Of a stretch of 64,000 nt of DNA, positions 33,401 through 41,691 are shown one piece after another. The stretch covers positions 69,058 to 133,057 of the forward strand of contig NC_015689.1 in assembly GCF_000218565.1 (NCBI RefSeq), read 5' to 3'. Position 1 is the first letter of the stretch, and each line of letters starts with the position of its first letter. The position numbers were made by a program, and so were the translations under genes. The notes under the pieces were generated by a model. That model had not been told where the DNA came from, did no database searches, and worked only from the letters and a program-made list of their open reading frames with translations. Source of the DNA: Afipia carboxidovorans OM5 (lineage in GTDB: Bacteria; Pseudomonadota; Alphaproteobacteria; Rhizobiales; Xanthobacteraceae).

Positions 33401-34867
33401 TCAACCGCGCTCGTCCGCCAAATCTGCAAAACGCGTGAACTCACCCTGAAACGACAGCAGCACCGTGCCCGTCGGCCCGTGACGCTGCTTGCTGATGATG
33501 ATCTCCGCCTTGCCGCGCGCAGCGTCGAGCTCAGCCTCCCATTTCACATGATCCTCAGTGCCCGCACGAGGCTCCTTATTCTTCAGGTAATATTCCTCAC
33601 GGAATACAAACAGGACGACGTCAGCATCCTGTTCGATCGAGCCCGATTCTCGGAGATCTGAAAGTTGTGGCCGCTTTTCGTCGCGGTTTTCGACGAGCCG
33701 CGATAACTGCGAGAGTGCAATGATCGGAACGTTAAGCTCCTTTGCCAAAGCCTTTAATCCGGTCGTGATCTCTGTGACCTCTTGGACGCGGTTTTGTGCC
33801 GCACGTTGAGAGCGGCCCTGCATCAACTGGATGTAATCGACCACGACAAGGTCAAGACCGCGCTGGCGCTTTAGCCGGCGTGCGCGGGCGGCCAACTGGC
33901 TGACCGTGAGCGCGCCGGTCTGATCGACGTAGAGCGGCAGTTGCCGCATGTTCCGCCGGCGTTCGACGAGCCGCTCGAAGTCGCCTTCGTCAATGGCTCC
34001 GCGGCGAATCCGCGACGACGACACCTCCGCTTGCTCGGATATCACGCGCGTCGCGAGTTGTTCCGAAGACATTTCCATCGAAAAGAAGGCCACAATGCCG
34101 CCGGCGGCGGCCTTGCCGGAAGTATCAGTCGGGGGCTCATAAGCGCGGGCGACGTTGAACGCGACATCCGTCGCAAGCGATGTCTTGCCCATTCCCGGGC
34201 GACCCGCGATGATGATGAGATCGGATGGCTGCAAGCCGCCCATCTTTGCGTCGAGGTCTTTCAGTCCGGTCGGTAGCCCGGATAACTGCCCGTCGCTCTG
34301 ATAGGCCTGTGCCGCGCGCTCGATCGCGTGATCGAGCGCGGTATCGAAGCTTTCGAATCCGCCCCCGAAACGTCCGGTCTCCGCGACCTCGTAAAGACGT
34401 TGCTCCGCGAGCTCGATCTGATCTGTCGGCGCGGAATCGACGGCCGCATCGAAGGCGGCGCTACGCAGGTCTTCCGCGATATTGATGAGCTCACGCCGGA
34501 TTGCGAGGTCGTAGATGGTGCGGCCATAATCTACCGCATTGATGGCTGTCGTCGCTTCGGCCGCAAGGCGGGCGAGATATTGCGACGCCGACAGCCCGGC
34601 GACGTTCAGGCCGCCGGGAAGGAAGGTCTTGACGATGATCGGGCTTGCCACTTTGTTGGCGCTGACGAGACCCGACATAATGTCAAAGATCGTGCCATGA
34701 AGCGGCTCGAAGAAGTGATCCGATCGCAAAAAGTCCGACACACGAAAGAGTGCGGCGTTGTTGATCAGAATCGCGCCGAGCAGCGCTTGTTCCGCTTCGA
34801 TGTTATGCGGCAGGGTCGGAATTGATGGCGTTGCTGCGAGCTCGAATCTGTGTGCGGCCTGGTTCAT
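33401..34867 (-). CDS. dnaB: Replicative DNA helicase DnaB (accessory copy)
   Basis: 488 residues from ATG 34867; an in-frame upstream codon would add 34 unlikely residues. The N-terminal DnaB domain begins PHNIEAEQALLGAILINNAA. The C-terminal RecA-like core has Walker A IIAGRPGMGKTSLA, SMEMSSEQL, Walker B LVVVDYIQLMQG, IALSQLSRLVENR and KQRHGPTG. DnaB is the hexameric 5'-3' fork helicase. A chromosomal copy would be elsewhere, so this one probably serves replication or transfer of the mobile element. It is monocistronic and convergent with the preceding gene. Confidence 0.95.
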   Translation of the reverse strand: MNQAAHRFELAATPSIPTLPHNIEAEQALLGAILINNAALFRVSDFLRSDHFFEPLHGTIFDIMSGLVSANKVASPIIVKTFLPGGLNVAGLSASQYLARLAAEATTAINAVDYGRTIYDLAIRRELINIAEDLRSAAFDAAVDSAPTDQIELAEQRLYEVAETGRFGGGFESFDTALDHAIERAAQAYQSDGQLSGLPTGLKDLDAKMGGLQPSDLIIIAGRPGMGKTSLATDVAFNVARAYEPPTDTSGKAAAGGIVAFFSMEMSSEQLATRVISEQAEVSSSRIRRGAIDEGDFERLVERRRNMRQLPLYVDQTGALTVSQLAARARRLKRQRGLDLVVVDYIQLMQGRSQRAAQNRVQEVTEITTGLKALAKELNVPIIALSQLSRLVENRDEKRPQLSDLRESGSIEQDADVVLFVFREEYYLKNKEPRAGTEDHVKWEAELDAARGKAEIIISKQRHGPTGTVLLSFQGEFTRFADLADERG

Positions 34868-35352
34868 CTGAGATGGTCCCCGTTCTGCCGGGATTCGAAA
34901 CGAAAGCAGCGATCCGTCCGAATCGCGTCGAACCGGCACAAGAATAGCCCCGCGCGAGATCAGCCGCACGATGAAGTGCGGAATTCGGGGGATCGGGACT
35001 AAAGAAAGAAGCCCTTGCGCGCTGTGCGAATCGCGCTGCGGCTCCGATGTCGTCGATCGCTATCCGGCTACTCGCAGTGCATCGCGTCTGTCGCCCGGAT
35101 GAGAAGTCCCGTCAAAATGCAGAACCGAAAATAGCAGAATCGGTCGGCCCAGCGGCCCCTCCGGTTCACGGTCCTGCGCCGGGCCGGCGGCCTGCGCAAC
35201 GGCGTCGCCGTCCTTCGCTGCGCTTCGGCCCTTGGCCTCATTGAACTGTGCTCGCTCGATGGCCATGCCGGCGGGTGCGCGGTCCTTGTGCCCGGCGGCG
35301 GACCCCGGAAGGGGCCGCGATGGGCGCGGCCTCCGAAACGGAGGTCCTCACA
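34868..35352. other. Divergent intergenic region, dnaB to ardC
   Basis: 485 bases with no credible gene. The left side holds the dnaB promoter region; the right side is a GC-rich leader ending in the ardC ribosome-site hairpin at 35330-35344. Confidence 0.5.
35330..35344 (+). promoter_or_regulatory. Hairpin enclosing the ardC ribosome-binding site
   Basis: CCTCCG-AAA-CGGAGG. The right arm contains GGAGG, which is the ribosome site of ardC (ATG 8 bases further on). Folding would hide it, so translation may be limited until the stem is opened, for example by a protein or a coupled ribosome. Confidence 0.55.
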
Positions 35353-36282
35353 ATGAGCAGGAAAGAGCAGAAGCAGCGCGCCGATATCTACGCGCGAATC
35401 ACCGATCGCATCGTTGCCGATCTTGAGCGTGGCGTCCGCCCATGGGTCAGACCCTGGAGTGTGCCGAACATGGCCGGACGTATCACACGACCGCTGCGCC
35501 ATACCGGGCAACCCTACACGGGTATCAACGTCCTCTTGCTTTGGTCGGAAGCGGTTGCACGAGGTTTTCGATCGCCGATCTGGATGACATTCAAGCAAGC
35601 ACTGGAGCTCGGCGCGCATGTCCGAAAGGGTGAGACAGGCAGCCTTGTCGTCTACGCAAGCCGTTTCACCAAGACGGAAACGGACGCTCATGGCGACGAG
35701 GTCGAGAAGGATATCCCGTTCCTGAAGGCCTACACGGTATTCTGTGTTGACCAGATCGACGGTCTGCCAGACCACTATTATGGTCACGTTACCGAGCCAA
35801 AGCCATGTCCGATCGAGCGCGTCGCTCACGTTGACCGGTTCTTTGAGCAAACAGGCGCGGACATTCGTCATGGCGGTGATAAGGCCTATTACGCGACATC
35901 GATCGACGCCGTGCAAATGCCGCCGTTCGAGACGTTTCGCGATCCGCCAGCTTATTATGCGACGCTCGGGCACGAATGCGTTCACTGGACCGGTGCTCCC
36001 AAGCGACTCAACCGTGATCTCAGTCGTTATCATAAGGATCGCAGTGAACGCGCACGCGAAGAGCTGATCGCCGATCTCGGCGCATGTTTCCTCAGCGCGG
36101 ACCTTGGCATTGTGCCCGAGCTTGAACCTCGGGCGGATCATGCGAGCTATCTGGCCTCGTGGCTCGAGGTGCTATCAAACGACAAGCGCTTCATCTTCTC
36201 CGCGGCCGCGCATGCTCAGCGCGCGGTCGCGTACCTGCACAGCCTCCAGCCACTGTCTGATACAGTGCGAGAGGCCGCATGA
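35353..36282 (+). CDS. ardC: ArdC-like antirestriction protein
   Basis: 309 residues. The N-terminal ssDNA-binding domain (about 1-130) has PWVRPWSVPNMAGRITRPLR, TGQPYTGINVLLLW and KGETGSLVVYASRF. The C-terminal zincin-like peptidase domain carries HECVHWTG near residue 206 (HExxH) and the following ELIADLGACFLSADLG with its Glu ligand. ArdC proteins coat incoming single-stranded plasmid DNA and protect it from restriction at entry. Here it complements the methylase-helicase. Its ribosome site lies within a hairpin. Confidence 0.92.
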   Translation: MSRKEQKQRADIYARITDRIVADLERGVRPWVRPWSVPNMAGRITRPLRHTGQPYTGINVLLLWSEAVARGFRSPIWMTFKQALELGAHVRKGETGSLVVYASRFTKTETDAHGDEVEKDIPFLKAYTVFCVDQIDGLPDHYYGHVTEPKPCPIERVAHVDRFFEQTGADIRHGGDKAYYATSIDAVQMPPFETFRDPPAYYATLGHECVHWTGAPKRLNRDLSRYHKDRSERAREELIADLGACFLSADLGIVPELEPRADHASYLASWLEVLSNDKRFIFSAAAHAQRAVAYLHSLQPLSDTVREAA

Positions 36283-36983
36283 TGCTTGCTGCTCTAATTG
36301 GAGTCGCGCAGCACATGTCAGGGCATTCGAGGAAGTTCCTTCTCGCGCATATCGCGCGCAATTGCTCGCCTCTGGCAAATTTCGCGAAGGCCCCGCCTCG
36401 CGGCGGGGCCCTCTTCGCGTATCACGATCTGCGGTGCGGCGACTCGAAGAGTCAATTCTTCCCGGCTCACCTCCGACTGGCGGCAACGTTTGGCCCCGGC
36501 GGATCATGCGCCGGCCGAGATGTCAGCGGCCCATGCCCTGTGAGTCATCTTTCCCGCGACACCTGCATGGTAGCGGCACGATCGGTCAGCCGAGAGCGCT
36601 CCGGAGCGTCAATTCCGGAGATCGGCCTTGTCGCATGCGCGTCGTCGTCAATTTTGGCACCGGCGCCAAGACGCAGAGGTTTGGGCCGAGCGCCGCAACG
36701 TGTCCTGATCGTTCGGCCTGATGCGCCCAATGCGTCCTCGATTTGGCATGTCTGACCGAGGTCCGTCTTCGCTGCGCTCCGCCTCGATCTCAAGACCGCA
36801 ACGGCCGCCCTCCGCTTTCTTCCCCTGGCCGCTGCGCGTCCATTCCTCGCGAGGCAAGAAAGCCTCGTCCTGGCCGTCCTCCACTGCGTTTCGGCCCTTC
36901 GGGTGCGGCCCGATCGCCCCCGGTCAACGACAGCCATCGAGGTCGCGATGGTCGCGGCCCGAGAAACGAAAGAGGACACGAAC
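36283..36983. other. Long intergenic stretch between ardC and DUF736
   Basis: 701 bases. It begins with the ardC terminator. The middle (36420-36720) shows nothing convincing on either strand. From about 36720 on is a GC-rich leader containing TTCGCTGCGCT, similar to the ardC leader near 35214, which may be a shared regulatory leader. Open frames of 80-200 codons here have no ribosome site and no recognisable product. Confidence 0.45.
36383..36419. terminator. Strong hairpin downstream of ardC
   Basis: Inner stem GGCCCCGCC-TCGC-GGCGGGGCC with an outer CGCGAA/TTCGCG pairing. It lies 100 bases past the ardC stop and has no long T run. Its inner stem recurs in the hairpin after the DUF736 gene. 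Confidence 0.65.
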
Positions 36984-37301
36984 ATGGCTACCATCGGCAA
37001 CTTCACCGTCAACGGCAATGGCTTCGTCGGCACCGTCAAGACCCTTGCTCTCGGCACGGTCAAGGCGAAGATCGTCCCGGTCGAGCGCACCTCCGAAAAC
37101 TCTCCGGACTTCCGCATCCTCGCAGGCGCCAACATCGAGTTCGGTGCCGTCTGGAAGAAGAAGAACAAGGACACGGGCCGCGAATACCACTCGGTCAAGC
37201 TCGACGACCCGAGCTTCCCGGCTGCCATCTACGCCACCCTGGTCGAGATCGAGGGCGAGGAAGGCTACTCGCTTATCTGGTCGCGCCCGAGCCGCGACTG
37301 A
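36984..37301 (+). CDS. DUF736-family protein, second copy
   Basis: 105 residues, MATIGNFTVNGNGFVGTVKT, with LAGANIEFGAVWKKKNKDTG and PAAIYATLVEIEGEEGYSLI, the core DUF736 pattern ending in a WSRP-type tail. It has AAAGAGGA upstream and a perfect terminator 13 bases past the stop, so it is a single-gene unit. Small abundant proteins of this family are a hallmark of rhizobial conjugative elements. Function unknown. Confidence 0.85.
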   Translation: MATIGNFTVNGNGFVGTVKTLALGTVKAKIVPVERTSENSPDFRILAGANIEFGAVWKKKNKDTGREYHSVKLDDPSFPAAIYATLVEIEGEEGYSLIWSRPSRD

Positions 37302-37313
37302 GACCGCGCAAGA

Positions 37314-37339
37314 AGGCCCCGCCGCGAGGCGGGGCCTTC
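37314..37339 (+). terminator. Perfect GC terminator-like hairpin
   Basis: An 11-bp stem, AAGGCCCCGCC with GGCGGGGCCTT, around a GCGA tetraloop, immediately after the DUF736 gene. Confidence 0.8.
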
Positions 37340-37636
37340 CCCTGTGCGGGGTCGACTCACTTTTCTGCGCTCCCGGACGCCGGCGACGGGCATCGAGCCC
37401 GCCGCCGGCGTTTATCGGCCAGGACCCAAGACTTCTGCTCAGTTCCTCCGAGGATATCATGCCGCTACGGGCGCGTACGAGACCGCGCGGCGCCTCCAAT
37501 TTTGCCTCCGCTGCGCTCCGACAAAATCGGTTCCTCCGCGCGCCGGCTCTGCCGGCCGCCTGGCGGCGGGTCTCGACCCACCCGTACCGTCACGATCCAC
37601 GTCGTCATCTTTCACACGAACTCAAGGAGACGACAC

Positions 37637-37804
37637 ATGATATTGGAACAGCATATCGAGGAGCTGCGCGCGGAACTGCGGAATTGCTGCGACCGCAAGG
37701 AGTACCGCGAGACCAAGGCGATGTTGGACGCCGCGCTCGCCGAGTTGGACGCTCGGCTCAATGCTCAAGATGCTCTCTTGCGAAATGAATTCCCTCCGTC
37801 ATAG
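37637..37804 (+). CDS. Small helical hypothetical protein
   Basis: 55 residues, MILEQHIEELRAELRNCCDR, with AAGGAG six bases before the ATG. Almost wholly charged amphipathic helix, with two adjacent cysteines at about 17-18 in the middle of the first helix. No homology recognised. A clean ribosome site and a terminator just downstream support it being real. Confidence 0.6.
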   Translation: MILEQHIEELRAELRNCCDRKEYRETKAMLDAALAELDARLNAQDALLRNEFPPS

Positions 37805-37830
37805 GAGGGTTTCATCCTGCGCCAGCCGCG

Positions 37831-37858
37831 AGGCCGGACGGATCGACCGTCCGGCCTT
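37831..37858. terminator. Bidirectional terminator
   Basis: A perfect 11-bp stem, AGGCCGGACGG with CCGTCCGGCCT, loop ATCGA, between the small + strand gene and the convergent WGR gene. Confidence 0.75.
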
Positions 37859-37911
37859 GCGATAGGCTCGATCGTACATCTTCTGGCAGATCGACACGGA
37901 CCTTGCCGCCG

Positions 37912-38181
37912 TCAACATTCGCGATAGCCTCGCCGGCACTTGGCTTGCAAAAGCCGGTCGAAAGCGTACTGAGCCTCCGACTCGCATTCGAACAGATCAA
38001 TCCGCTGCCGTCCTTTCGATCCGATGCGTCCCCAGCATCGCATGACGGAATGCGTTCCGAACAATGTCGGTAATACCGCGATGGTATAAAAGCGCGCCAT
38101 GTTCCGCGCCGGATCGACCCGTCGAAGCAAGCGCGGAGTTGTGGAGGTGTTGGCCATCCCACGAGTCTCGGTCGCGAGCAT
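37912..38181 (-). CDS. WGR-domain protein
   Basis: 89 residues from ATG 38181. An ATG at 38157 (MANTSTTPRLLRR) is also possible and the ribosome site does not decide. The domain runs from ARFYTIAVLPTLFG through MRCWGRIGSKGRQRIDLF to AQYAFDRLLQAKCRRGYREC, with the eponymous W-G-R. WGR domains bind DNA ends in poly(ADP-ribose) polymerases. Stand-alone forms are common on rhizobial plasmids and their role is unknown. Confidence 0.85.
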   Translation of the reverse strand: MLATETRGMANTSTTPRLLRRVDPARNMARFYTIAVLPTLFGTHSVMRCWGRIGSKGRQRIDLFECESEAQYAFDRLLQAKCRRGYREC

Positions 38182-38391
38182 CGCAGTGTCCAATTAGAAA
38201 ATTGAATCAAAGTGGCCTGACCGATTCAAAATTATGATCGACGCGGCTATCGACATTTGAGGGTGAGTAGAGGTTTGGGCGAGCCGCCTTCGGCGGACGG
38301 CTCTATTCGCTGCGCGAACGGAGCCCGCAAGGGCGGTCTCCGCCCTCCGGGTTACGATCCTCTCGCGATCCAGTGTCCGGCTCCTCTCTCA

Positions 38392-38922
38392 TCAGCCGCC
38401 GCACCAACTTTGGCGAGGTCCGCCCCAACGCCTCGCCAGTCCCTCGGCGATCAACATGTCCCCGAGCGATCGTCCGCCTCGTGACACCGTGCGCAGTTTG
38501 CGACCATAGCGATCCTGGTCGCGCTCGACGGCCGCGAGGGTGAAGGGGCCAGCATTGAGCAATACCCGCAATCGCCGCTTCGCTGCCTCCCCAAGTTCTG
38601 CCTCGCGCTGGCAGCGAGGGGGGCTCAATTCCGGTGCATCGATGTCGGCGATCCGGATTTTGTCGCCGCGATACCAGAACGTGTCGCCGTCAACCACACA
38701 ATCGATGCGCGGCCCCTCCCCACAGATCACGAAGTTGGCCGCGAGCGTCTGTTCGGATCTCGCCATGATGTGTGGTTGCGGGGATGCAGGCGGGCTTCCT
38801 TCGTTGATGAAGACGATCACCATCACGATCCCGATGACAACCAACACGATGGTCGCCAGCCTCCGGGTGGTGGAGCCTCCGAAGAATCCGAGCGGTCTCC
38901 TGACAGGTCTTCCAAATCCCAT
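38392..38922 (-). CDS. Membrane-anchored thermonuclease-family protein
   Basis: 176 residues. One N-terminal membrane helix (RLATIVLVVIGIVMVIVFIN) is followed by a staphylococcal-nuclease domain: DCVVDGDTFWYRGDKIRIAD, IDAPEL and ERDQDRYGRKL, with the catalytic Arg and Asp/Glu positions apparently kept (R in KIRIADIDAPE, D in RYGR context). The topology places the nuclease outside the inner membrane. It precedes traG in the same direction, and similar genes accompany tra regions. Confidence 0.85.
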   Translation of the reverse strand: MGFGRPVRRPLGFFGGSTTRRLATIVLVVIGIVMVIVFINEGSPPASPQPHIMARSEQTLAANFVICGEGPRIDCVVDGDTFWYRGDKIRIADIDAPELSPPRCQREAELGEAAKRRLRVLLNAGPFTLAAVERDQDRYGRKLRTVSRGGRSLGDMLIAEGLARRWGGPRQSWCGG

Positions 38923-39055
38923 CAGCGCTCCCCTCTTATGCGTTCAACCGACCAGATGCCGGTCGATCTTGCGATGAAGGCGTCATCAGGCAAGGAACGT
39001 CCCGATTTCCTGCACGGCCGGCGTGGATTAATTTCCTCTCGCGCGCCGACCGTCA

Positions 39056-40966
39056 TCAAGCCGCCTGATAGCGATTTGCGGCGACGCTCGCCGTCATCTC
39101 CTTGCGGCGGAAGTAGATGGCGCGGCCACACCGCAGTGGCGGGTTGCCAGCAGTGAAGACGATCTGCTCGTCGCTCCGCATCTGGGTAATCTCGTGCGGC
39201 AGGATCAGGGGTCGACGGGACAGCAGGCGCGAGCGTGTTCGAGAGGAACCGGCTGCCTGCGAACTACGGCTGATCTGGCTGACCTCGACCGTTGTATCGC
39301 CGCAGCGGCGCGAGATGTATTCGGCGGTTTCGGGGTCGTTGATTGCGCTGAATGACATCCATGAGGCCGACTCGAACCATTTCGATGCGGCGTCACGCCC
39401 GCCATACACCTCGCGCATCTGGCCGATGGACTGGAACAGCATCAGAAGCGTAATTCCATATTTTCGTCCGGCGTCTCGCGCCGTCTCAAGCACGCGCATG
39501 AAGCCAAGTCGGGCCACCTCGTCGAGCAGAAATAGCGTGCGGCCGGCGACGTCGCCAGCGCGATTATAGATGGCGTTCATCAGCGACCCAATGATGAGCC
39601 GTGCAAGTCCCGGATGGTTCTCCAGCGTCTTCAGGTCGAGGTTGATGAAGACGTCCATCGCTCCCGCGGCGAGCTCGTCGGTGGCAAAACTGTTGCCGGA
39701 GACCAGCGCGGCATAGTTCTCGTAAGAAAGCCAGTGCGTCTCCTTGACCGCGTTGGCATAGACGCCCGAAAACGTTTCGGGCGTCATGTTGACGAACGAA
39801 GCGACATTTTCTTTGACGAACTTCGATGTGGAGTTGTCGTAAATCGATTGAAGGCGCTCCCGTAGTTTCGGCTCGGGCTCCGACAGATTTGCTCGGACCT
39901 GGCGCAAGTGTTGATCCTTCGGTTCGGTGCGACCGGACAGGCAGACGTCGGCAATCAGGGCCGTCAGGAGTTGCAGCGCCGAGGCGCGGAAAAAATCGTC
40001 CCGGACAGAGTGAGTATGCGCCACGTCGGTCATAATCCATGACGCGACCGAGGCAATATCCTCCTCTTTCGTTCCGCCAAACCGACCGATCCAGTCGAGT
40101 GCGTTGAAGCCGATTTCCGGTGCCTTGGGGTCCAGCACGAAAACGTCGCGCCCGAATTTGCGGCGATGGCCGATGACCATCGGAGCGACTTCGGCAGATG
40201 GGTCAAGCGCCACCAACGCTCCGCCCCACTTGAGCGCGGTCGGGATTGTCACGGACGTTGTTTTGTAGCCGCCCGAGCCGGCAAAAACGATGCCGTGCGT
40301 CGAGCCCCAGGACGCATCAAAACACAATAGCGGCGCGCGGCCACCTGTACCCCAGCTTTCCGGGTCGCGGACCTGAAATGCATGATCTCCGGCAACGTCC
40401 TTGTCGACCCGATAGCGCTCCCCAACGACGATGCCACCTGTGTCCGGAAAGAGCCGGCCTGCCTCGTTAATCGTCATCCACTGCGCGTCACCATGGATGG
40501 CACGTGGGCCGGAGACCCGCCGTGGCGCGGCCGCGGCGAACGCCGCATTGCCGCTCATGGCCACCCGGAGCGCGAAAAGTCCACACCCTGCAACTGCGAG
40601 GCCGCCGATGAGCATGGCGGGGTCGGTATAGGCAAGAACCGATCCATTGCGGACCCGGTCCACGAACCCGAGAAGGCGGATCGCTTCCGTCCAACCCGCA
40701 AAGCCGATGACCGCTCCAGCGCCGGCAACCACACCCCAGCCCGCAGCTCGTACGGCGCGGGCACCGGCGCTCGCGAACAGGAAGACTAACCCGATTGCGG
40801 CCGCGCCCAGATAGGGCAGGGCGATGCCGGTTCTGCCCAGCAGGAGTGCCGCCTGCGGCGTCTTACCTAAACTTGCGAGCCATTGCTCATGACCGCGCAG
40901 CGCGACCATGCCGCCGATCATCAGCGCCGAAGGCACGATCGACAGGGCGACCTTATTCGCGCTCAT
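39056..40966 (-). CDS. traG: TraG, type IV coupling protein (VirD4 family)
   Basis: 636 residues from ATG 40966 (GGAGG upstream). N-terminal membrane helices are followed by the ATPase with the variant Walker A GIVFAGSGGYKTTS, seen also in Ti-type TraG, and Walker B LFLLDEVARLG, then LMLFQSIGQM. TraG links the relaxosome to the trb-encoded channel at the inner membrane. traD ends 14 bases inside its start, so traC-traD-traG form one operon. Confidence 0.95.
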   Translation of the reverse strand: MSANKVALSIVPSALMIGGMVALRGHEQWLASLGKTPQAALLLGRTGIALPYLGAAAIGLVFLFASAGARAVRAAGWGVVAGAGAVIGFAGWTEAIRLLGFVDRVRNGSVLAYTDPAMLIGGLAVAGCGLFALRVAMSGNAAFAAAAPRRVSGPRAIHGDAQWMTINEAGRLFPDTGGIVVGERYRVDKDVAGDHAFQVRDPESWGTGGRAPLLCFDASWGSTHGIVFAGSGGYKTTSVTIPTALKWGGALVALDPSAEVAPMVIGHRRKFGRDVFVLDPKAPEIGFNALDWIGRFGGTKEEDIASVASWIMTDVAHTHSVRDDFFRASALQLLTALIADVCLSGRTEPKDQHLRQVRANLSEPEPKLRERLQSIYDNSTSKFVKENVASFVNMTPETFSGVYANAVKETHWLSYENYAALVSGNSFATDELAAGAMDVFINLDLKTLENHPGLARLIIGSLMNAIYNRAGDVAGRTLFLLDEVARLGFMRVLETARDAGRKYGITLLMLFQSIGQMREVYGGRDAASKWFESASWMSFSAINDPETAEYISRRCGDTTVEVSQISRSSQAAGSSRTRSRLLSRRPLILPHEITQMRSDEQIVFTAGNPPLRCGRAIYFRRKEMTASVAANRYQAA

Positions 40967-41168
40967 CACCGAAGGCCTCCGCACCGATCGCCGCGAGCCG
41001 CTCGCGTTCGTTCTCGCTCGCGCGTATCCGCCCTCCTGCGTCGATCAACATCCCAAGCAGAACCGCGCGTTTCTCGTAGCGCAGTCCTGCCTTCACGATC
41101 AGTCCGCCGAGCTGGATCTTCTCCCGCGTGTCTTTCTTACGGTCGTCGCTGCGGCGTGTGCGTTCCAT
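40953..41168 (-). CDS. traD: TraD, relaxosome accessory protein
   Basis: 71 residues, MERTRRSDDRKKDTREKIQL, then GGLIVKAGLRYEKRAVLLGML. A small basic protein in the position and with the sequence pattern of TraD of Ti-type systems. It probably assists TraA at oriT. It overlaps traG by 14 bases and follows traC by four bases. Confidence 0.87.
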   Translation of the reverse strand: MERTRRSDDRKKDTREKIQLGGLIVKAGLRYEKRAVLLGMLIDAGGRIRASENERERLAAIGAEAFGDERE

Positions 41169-41172
41169 TCGC

Positions 41173-41442
41173 TCAAGCCTCAGAAGCCTTGCCCGCACTC
41201 GTGCCAGGCGGCTCAGACGCAGGCGCGGCGCGAGTCGGCTTCGATCCGCCGCCAGCCTTGCGAAATCGCGCGGCGGCTTCTTCGAACGCGGCCAAGAGTG
41301 CATCCTCCTCAATCTCCAAATCGCCAAGGCCGGCCTTCAAAGCCAGCCGCCCGATGCGCTCTGCCTCGCGGGTCTCAGCGGCCTTGAGCTGATCCTGCAG
41401 GCGGGCGATTTCTTCTCGTATCTGGCGCGACGGCTTTTTCAT
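41173..41442 (-). CDS. traC: TraC, relaxosome accessory protein
   Basis: 89 residues, starting MKKPSRQIREEIARLQDQLK, helical, with ETREAERIGRLALKAGLGDL. The order traC-traD-traG opposite traA is the Ti plasmid arrangement. TraC is thought to help bind oriT. I chose ATG 41442. A longer in-frame extension to 41514 runs into the palindrome region and has no supporting ribosome site. Confidence 0.87.
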   Translation of the reverse strand: MKKPSRQIREEIARLQDQLKAAETREAERIGRLALKAGLGDLEIEEDALLAAFEEAAARFRKAGGGSKPTRAAPASEPPGTSAGKASEA

Positions 41443-41489
41443 TCCGGTTGATCTCTCTCTTGCTCTTACGCGCTGTGCGCGAAGGAGAA

Positions 41490-41535
41490 TTGACGGGAAA
41501 TGCGCGAAGCGCACCCCGTCAAATTTGACGGGTCG
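41490..41535. other. oriT: Candidate oriT between traC and traA
   Basis: An array TTGACGGG... CCCGTCAA... TTGACGGG in which the middle arm can pair either way, with GCGC-GAA-GCGC between the first two. It contains AAGCGCACCCC, which resembles the RSF1010/MOBQ nick region (AAGTGCG/CCCT). The location between divergent traCDG and traAFBH is where Ti-type oriT lies. The nick site itself is unproven. Confidence 0.5.
41515..41532. promoter_or_regulatory. 18-bp palindrome, copy 2 of 4 (candidate TraR box)
   Basis: CCCGTCA-AATT-TGACGGG, perfect. It lies 73 bases from the traC start and about 160 bases from the traA start, in the divergent promoter region that in pTi carries a tra box. Confidence 0.6.
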
Positions 41536-41691
41536 GCGAAGCCGACACTTCCTGAGATCATCCCGCCGGTCCGAAGGAGCGGACCAAGGGCGCAGTAATA
41601 CGTCGCTGGCGCGACGTAGTTCTGCTCATCCGGAAGGATGCCGCCGTTCCCTCCGGACGTGCTGTGTCGTCATTCGTACAGGACTGCCGCC

